Shown here: positions 32,494-36,605 of the stretch, in pieces
Position numbering within the stretch: the stretch's first letter is position 1
Layout: each line of letters opens with the position of its first letter
Assembly (NCBI GenBank): GCA_964614415.1
Contig: CAZTLE010000013.1
Span: 1-36,605, forward strand
Direction: 5' to 3'
DNA length: 36,605 nt
DNA from: CAZTLE01 sp964614415
GTDB taxonomy: Bacteria; Bacteroidota; Bacteroidia; Flavobacteriales; Flavobacteriaceae
The notes under the pieces: generated by a model
Seen by the model: only the letters and a program-made list of their open reading frames with translations
The model's database searches: none
What the model was told of the DNA's origin: nothing
Made by a program: the position numbers and the translations under genes

Positions 32494-33312
32494 TTATTGC
32501 TCCTCCTGAAAGGCATCCATCACCATTTCACTTACGCCCATATTGGAGAAACCTCCGTCATTGTAAAGGTTCTGAAGCGTTACTTTGCGGGTAAGATCAC
32601 TAAACATGGCTACGGTGTAATTGGCACAATCAAGCGCCGAAGCATTTCCGAGCGGTGACATCTTTTCGGCATAGGAAATAAAACCATCGAAGCCTTTTAC
32701 TCCCTGACCAGCCGTGGTAGGCGTGGGCGACTGAGAAATGGTATTTACACGCACCTTCTTGTCCCTTCCGAAGAAATACCCGAAACTGCGGGCAATGGAC
32801 TCGAGATACGCTTTATTATCGGCCATATCATTGTAATCCGGAAAGACACGCTGGGCTGCCATATAGGTAAGTGCTACAATGCTCCCCCACTCGTTCATTG
32901 CATCCTGCTTGTACAACACGTGCATGGTTTTGTGAAAAGACAGAGCAGAAACATCCCATCCTTTATGAGTCCAGTCGTATTTGGATTCGGTGTAGTGTTT
33001 TCCTTTTCGCACGTTGATGGACATCCCAATGGAATGCAGCACGAAATCAAGTTTTCCACCCAGGATCTCTACCGACTTTTGCACCAGATTTTCCAGGTCC
33101 TCAACATTCGTTGCATCGGCAGGAATGATCTCCGAACCGGTAGCTTCAGCAAGATTATTGATCTGTCCCATTCGCATGGCAATAGGAGCATTCGTCAATA
33201 CAAATTTTCCACCTTCTTCGTGCACGCGTTCGGCTGTTTTCCAGGCAATGGAATTTTCGTCCAACGCCCCAAAAATAATCCCTCGTTTTCCGGCCAGTAA
33301 ATTATGCGCCAT
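32494..33312 (-). CDS. fabI: Enoyl-[acyl-carrier-protein] reductase FabI
   Basis: A 272-residue NADH-dependent enzyme of the short-chain dehydrogenase superfamily that performs the last reduction in each round of fatty-acid elongation. Features: AGKRGIIFGALDENSIAWKTAE as the N-terminal cofactor motif, VLHSIGM, the paired tyrosines Y150 (ALTYMAAQ) and Y160, and K167 in DYNDMADNKAYLES, which is the FabI-specific Tyr-x6-Lys arrangement. NTISQSPTPTTAG follows. It is the last gene of the run coaBC - porD - recN - fabI, 41 bp after recN, with a degenerate -7-like TATCTTTA (33344-33351) in that gap. Confidence 0.97.
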   Translation of the reverse strand: MAHNLLAGKRGIIFGALDENSIAWKTAERVHEEGGKFVLTNAPIAMRMGQINNLAEATGSEIIPADATNVEDLENLVQKSVEILGGKLDFVLHSIGMSINVRKGKHYTESKYDWTHKGWDVSALSFHKTMHVLYKQDAMNEWGSIVALTYMAAQRVFPDYNDMADNKAYLESIARSFGYFFGRDKKVRVNTISQSPTPTTAGQGVKGFDGFISYAEKMSPLGNASALDCANYTVAMFSDLTRKVTLQNLYNDGGFSNMGVSEMVMDAFQEEQ

Positions 33313-33353
33313 AGTTTCCTTTTTTGGTTTGAGTTATGTTGTGTAAAGATACA

Positions 33354-35006
33354 CTAATTAAGTAATTCGCGGGCATGAGCCAGTGCCGCATCAGTGAGCT
33401 GATTACCACCAATCATCTGGGCGATCTCAACGATGCGTTCGTTGGACTCGAGTGTCTTCAAACGGGTCACGGTACTATCTTCTACATCCTCTTTGTACAC
33501 TTTGATATGGTGGTTCCCTTTGGCCGCTATTTGCGGTAGGTGGGTAATGCTGAACAATTGCATAGACGCACTCATTTCTCCCATGATCCGGGCGATCTTG
33601 TGCGCGATTTCACCGGACACACCCGTATCGATCTCATCAAAAATCAGGGTCGGTAATTTCTTATACTGCGATAACACCGCTTTCACAGCCAGCATGATCC
33701 TGCTCAATTCACCTCCCGAGGCAACTTTTTTCAACGGGCCAAACGCCGTTCCCTTATTGGCCGTAAAGAGCAAATCCAGTGTATCCATCCCGCCACTGCG
33801 AAAATCATCCGTTGCTGTTAACTCAAAGTTGAATTGTGCATTCGGCAAGCCGAGTTCGAGGAGATAGTGTTCCAGTTTTTCCTTAAGGCCGGGAATCACG
33901 TCCCGCCTTTTTTCATGCAACTGTGCTGCACTATCCACTGCTTGCTGCCTTAGTTCACCCACCTGCATTTCGATCTCCTGAAGGCGGTGATCGATGGAAG
34001 TCGCATTTCCAATCTCGTCTTCCAGTTTGTCGCGCAATTTGACCAGTTCTTCTACCGAAGCCACTTTGTGCTTCTGCTGAAGCCTGTACAGCGTTTGTAG
34101 TTTTTCATTTACGGTGGCGAGCAATGCGGGGTCCGACTCTGTCATATCGAGGGACTGCTGCATGCTCTCGGAGAGATCCTCCATTTCAATAAGAGCACTG
34201 TTAAGGCGTTCCCACAACCCATCAAAGGTAGACGAAAACCCTCTTAGCTTACCCAGTATTATTCGAGCCTCCCTCGCCGTTTCCAGCGTTCCCGACGACT
34301 CCGACGTGAGGAGGCCGATAACATGCCCTAAAGATTCCTGAATTTCTTCTGAGTGGCTCAAAGTCTCATAAGACTCCTCCAACTCCTGTTGATCCATCGT
34401 ATCGAGTTGGGCCTCTGCCAATTCATTAAACAAAAATGTATTGTAGTCCAATTCACGTGTAGCGCTCTCTTTAGTCGCCTGCAACTCCTCGTACATCTCC
34501 TTTGCCCGTCGGTAGGCTTCGCGCTGCTCCCGATAGGCCTCCAAGAGCAGGTCGTTTCCGGCCAGCGCATCCAATATTGTTAGTTGATATTCTTCGGAAG
34601 AAAGTATTAGGGTTTCATGCTGACTGTGGATGTCAACAAGGTGGGCGCCCAGGGCCTGTAACTGTGCGACGGTTACCGGGGAATCGTTTACAAATGCCCG
34701 CGACTTACCTCCCGGAAGAATTTCCCGCCGAACAATGGTATGAATGTCATAATCCAGATCATTGGCTTCAAAAACCGCTTCCAGATCATCCCTGGAAACG
34801 TCAAAGACAGCCTCGACGATGCATTTACGCTGCGGATCCCTGGCGCTGCTTAGATCGGCTCGTTTACCCAATAGCAAGGCCAAGGCACCCAGAAGAATCG
34901 ACTTACCCGCTCCGGTTTCTCCCGTAATAATCGTGAGGCCGGAACCGAAGTCTACCTGAATGTCTTCGATAAGTGCATAATTCTTTATGGAAAGGTGTGT
35001 AATCAC
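33354..35006 (-). CDS. recN: DNA repair protein RecN
   Basis: A 550-residue SMC-like ATPase that gathers and holds DNA ends during double-strand-break repair. The N-terminal Walker A is GETGAGKS at 29-36. Then come FVNDSPVTVAQLQALGAHLVDIHSQHE, a long coiled-coil middle (about 150-370), the ABC signature VASGGELSRIMLAVK, and Walker B with LPTLIFDEIDTGVSGEIA. Length is normal for the family. The promoter-like TTG-N20-TACTTTAG at 35046-35076 suggests its own transcription start in the 86-bp gap after porD. Confidence 0.97.
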   Translation of the reverse strand: MITHLSIKNYALIEDIQVDFGSGLTIITGETGAGKSILLGALALLLGKRADLSSARDPQRKCIVEAVFDVSRDDLEAVFEANDLDYDIHTIVRREILPGGKSRAFVNDSPVTVAQLQALGAHLVDIHSQHETLILSSEEYQLTILDALAGNDLLLEAYREQREAYRRAKEMYEELQATKESATRELDYNTFLFNELAEAQLDTMDQQELEESYETLSHSEEIQESLGHVIGLLTSESSGTLETAREARIILGKLRGFSSTFDGLWERLNSALIEMEDLSESMQQSLDMTESDPALLATVNEKLQTLYRLQQKHKVASVEELVKLRDKLEDEIGNATSIDHRLQEIEMQVGELRQQAVDSAAQLHEKRRDVIPGLKEKLEHYLLELGLPNAQFNFELTATDDFRSGGMDTLDLLFTANKGTAFGPLKKVASGGELSRIMLAVKAVLSQYKKLPTLIFDEIDTGVSGEIAHKIARIMGEMSASMQLFSITHLPQIAAKGNHHIKVYKEDVEDSTVTRLKTLESNERIVEIAQMIGGNQLTDAALAHARELLN

Positions 35007-35045
35007 TGAAACAGCACGTGTAATTTAGTACGTCAACGGCTTACA

Positions 35046-35076
35046 CTAAAGTAGGAGAGTTTTACAACTCCTGCAA
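35046..35076 (-). promoter_or_regulatory. Putative promoter upstream of recN
   Basis: On the minus strand TTG (35074-35076) is followed by 20 bp and TACTTTAG (35046-35053), 39 bp before the recN ATG. It is the only TACTTTAG in the window with a well-spaced -33-like element. A small GAGTT/AACTC hairpin lies between the boxes. Confidence 0.5.
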
Positions 35077-35092
35077 GAAAAAAAGGTCCGAT

Positions 35093-35983
35093 CTAAAACT
35101 TGATCTGCTGCCAGCTATTTCGCTTGGTGGGCGCTATTCGATTGAGGTTCTCTACCAATCGGGCAATGTCCACATTGGGACCACCGCTGTAAATGGACGC
35201 GATCTCATCGCTCTTTGCATCAAAGAAAGTTCGCAGCAAAAACGAATTAGGTCGCCGATCGTTAATTCGGCGAAGTCGCTCGATGGCGAGAATAATATTT
35301 AGCTTGGCATCTTTTGGATTCTGGCTCAAATTATCGATTCCCTTGCGGTGGTAATCGTATAATGCCGCGTGGTATTCACTGTAGACATTGGACAAGAGGG
35401 CATCGTTATAACGAAAACGCGATTGGGTACCATCGGTCGCTTTCCAGCCTCGAAAATTAGTTCCGGCCGCAGTATTTACAATTTGCTTGGCAGTTTGGAA
35501 GTACTCGATTCCTCCCTCCTCTTCAAAGGTAGCCGCATCCAATCCAATAATGGTATAGACGTGATACACAAGCACGGATACCAAATTGGAATCAAAGTTG
35601 TTCGGGTTGAAATTCAGTGGCTGAAATTCGGTATACTCAAAATTGAAGTTCCGGTCGTTGTAATTATATACGGGACTGTCATAGGTCGAATTGAAAGCCG
35701 GTCTCGATGACTGAATCTGCAGCGTGGCCGAAAAAGAGGTAGATTGGAAATCGGTCATAATAATGCTGAAATTACAGTCGATGCGCTCCTGATTCTTGTA
35801 TTCCCTGTTCGTCCATTTGGTATTGTTGAGGAATTCGGTAAGTTCTTGTTGTAACGTCCTGAATACCTGTAAATTCGGAACTCCGGTTCTTTCGGCATCA
35901 ATACTCACGGTTGCATTCAACTCCTGAGCTTGCAGGCCGGTTACCGAGGCAATTAGTGATATGAGAAGTAAAAATTTACGCAT
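35093..35983 (-). CDS. porD: PorD / DUF4835 family protein
   Basis: A 296-residue exported protein with signal peptide (MRKFLLLISLIASVTGLQA, cleaved near QELNA). The mature part matches what I know as DUF4835, annotated as PorD, a T9SS accessory protein. Visible landmarks: ELNATVSIDAERTGVPNLQVF, a segment with NREYKNQERIDCNFSIIM, and FDSNLVSVLVYHVYTIIGLDAATFEEEGGIEYFQ. The ATG at 35983 overlaps the coaBC stop by 8 bp (ATGCGTAA) and opens on the signal peptide; an ATG three codons earlier is possible. The position between coaBC and recN is conserved in Bacteroidota. Confidence 0.88.
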   Translation of the reverse strand: MRKFLLLISLIASVTGLQAQELNATVSIDAERTGVPNLQVFRTLQQELTEFLNNTKWTNREYKNQERIDCNFSIIMTDFQSTSFSATLQIQSSRPAFNSTYDSPVYNYNDRNFNFEYTEFQPLNFNPNNFDSNLVSVLVYHVYTIIGLDAATFEEEGGIEYFQTAKQIVNTAAGTNFRGWKATDGTQSRFRYNDALLSNVYSEYHAALYDYHRKGIDNLSQNPKDAKLNIILAIERLRRINDRRPNSFLLRTFFDAKSDEIASIYSGGPNVDIARLVENLNRIAPTKRNSWQQIKF

Positions 35984-36605
35984 TGATCGCATGTGTAATG
36001 TGTTCTAAAATATCTACTGAGACTTCTTTCTTGGATTTAACTGGAAAAGGGATGACTTTATTGTCCCGGGTGATCAAAGTTACTTTGTTCGTTTCGGTCC
36101 CAAATCCTGCTCCCTCATCGTTCAACGAATTTAATACAATTAAATCTAAATTCTTTTTGGCGAGCTTGCTTTTTGCATTTTCGAGCTCATTTTCGGTTTC
36201 CAGTGCAAAACCAACCAAAAACTGCTCCTTTTTCGCCACTCCCAAAGAGGCTAAAATATCATCCGTCTTTTCAAGGGTTATGGTTAGTGAGGTGTCTTTC
36301 TTCTTAATCTTTTGATCGGCCACTTCCGCTGGGCGATAGTCGGCAACAGCGGCACTAAGTATGGCTATATCGATAGCTTCAAAATGTGCGTGGACAGCCT
36401 CGTACATCTCGCGGGCGGACGTTACTGAAACCACCTGGATCATGGCATGATCGGTTCGTAGGTTCACCGGACCTGAGACCAAAATTACTTCCGCGCCCTG
36501 ATTGGCGGCTGCTTCGGCCAATGCATATCCCATCTTGCCACTAGAGTGATTCCCAATAAAGCGCACGGGGTCAATCGCTTCGTACGTGGGACCGGCCGTT
36601 ATGAG
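35976..36605 (-). CDS. coaBC: CoaBC bifunctional enzyme, C-terminal part (cut at window edge)
   Basis: The minus-strand frame is open to the last base of the window; about 209 residues are visible. This is the CoaB half, phosphopantothenoylcysteine synthetase: LITAGPTYEAIDPVRFIGNHSSGKMGYALA (the CTP and substrate-binding start; its V is an internal GTG and not a start codon), ILSAAVADYRP, the KKKD motif, VGFALETE, and a final ALEHIT-like DILEHITHA. The N-terminal CoaC decarboxylase half lies outside. It precedes porD with an 8-bp overlap. Confidence 0.93.
   Translation of the reverse strand, partial: LITAGPTYEAIDPVRFIGNHSSGKMGYALAEAAANQGAEVILVSGPVNLRTDHAMIQVVSVTSAREMYEAVHAHFEAIDIAILSAAVADYRPAEVADQKIKKKDTSLTITLEKTDDILASLGVAKKEQFLVGFALETENELENAKSKLAKKNLDLIVLNSLNDEGAGFGTETNKVTLITRDNKVIPFPVKSKKEVSVDILEHITHAINA

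Overview
The window reads as chromosomal DNA of a marine-type member of the Flavobacteriaceae (Bacteroidota). The evidence is: three secreted proteins with type IX secretion (T9SS) C-terminal sorting domains; a porD/DUF4835 gene; a DUF5686 outer-membrane protein; an RprXY-like two-component pair; lipoproteins with short Bacteroidota-type lipoboxes; almost no Shine-Dalgarno sequences; and several promoters whose -7 element fits TAnnTTTG. Most genes are ordinary core genes. The unusual material lies in the intergenic repeat blocks and in a few fusion or secreted proteins.

Layout. 1-1536 (+): 3' end of clpB, a terminator, then a TetR regulator and a hotdog thioesterase that share a nearly identical palindromic operator. 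1662-7406: a lipoprotein combining redoxin, cytochrome c and copper-monooxygenase-like parts; an unlisted 42-residue small gene with its own terminator; an unknown lipoprotein; a secreted histidine phosphatase; a convergent DUF6503-like lipoprotein; an M23 peptidase; and smpB. 7407-7990: a compound repeat block. 7991-11896 (+): DUF5686 protein, ECF sigma factor, Crp/Fnr regulator. 11898-13860 (-): secreted cyanophycinase-like protein and pcm. 13921-14340: second repeat block. 14370-17934 (+): Gfo/Idh oxidoreductase, 3-hydroxybutyryl-CoA dehydrogenase, lipoprotein, DUF1015 protein. 17937-18325: third repeat block, in inverted orientation. 18344-22290 (+): yggS, exonuclease/GIY-YIG fusion, ion channel with zinc ribbon, miaA.

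22332-36605 is all on the minus strand: rprX-rprY two-component pair; a glycosyltransferase, YbbR-like protein and coaE; two tandem paralogous T9SS cargo proteins, each with a strong terminator; and a coaBC-porD-recN-fabI run whose first gene is cut by the window edge.

How the parts connect. PorD (secretion) and the three sorting-domain proteins belong to one export route. The histidine kinase and response regulator form one transcription unit, probably starting from a promoter placed almost on the start codon. The most distinctive signal is a family of about seven modular intergenic units (T/G-rich tract, optional hairpin core, polypyrimidine tract, CATACCTCAC-type tract) in three blocks. 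Two blocks face each other as inverted repeats around the 14370-17934 gene cluster. I found no CRISPR array, tRNA, rRNA, transposase or phage gene.
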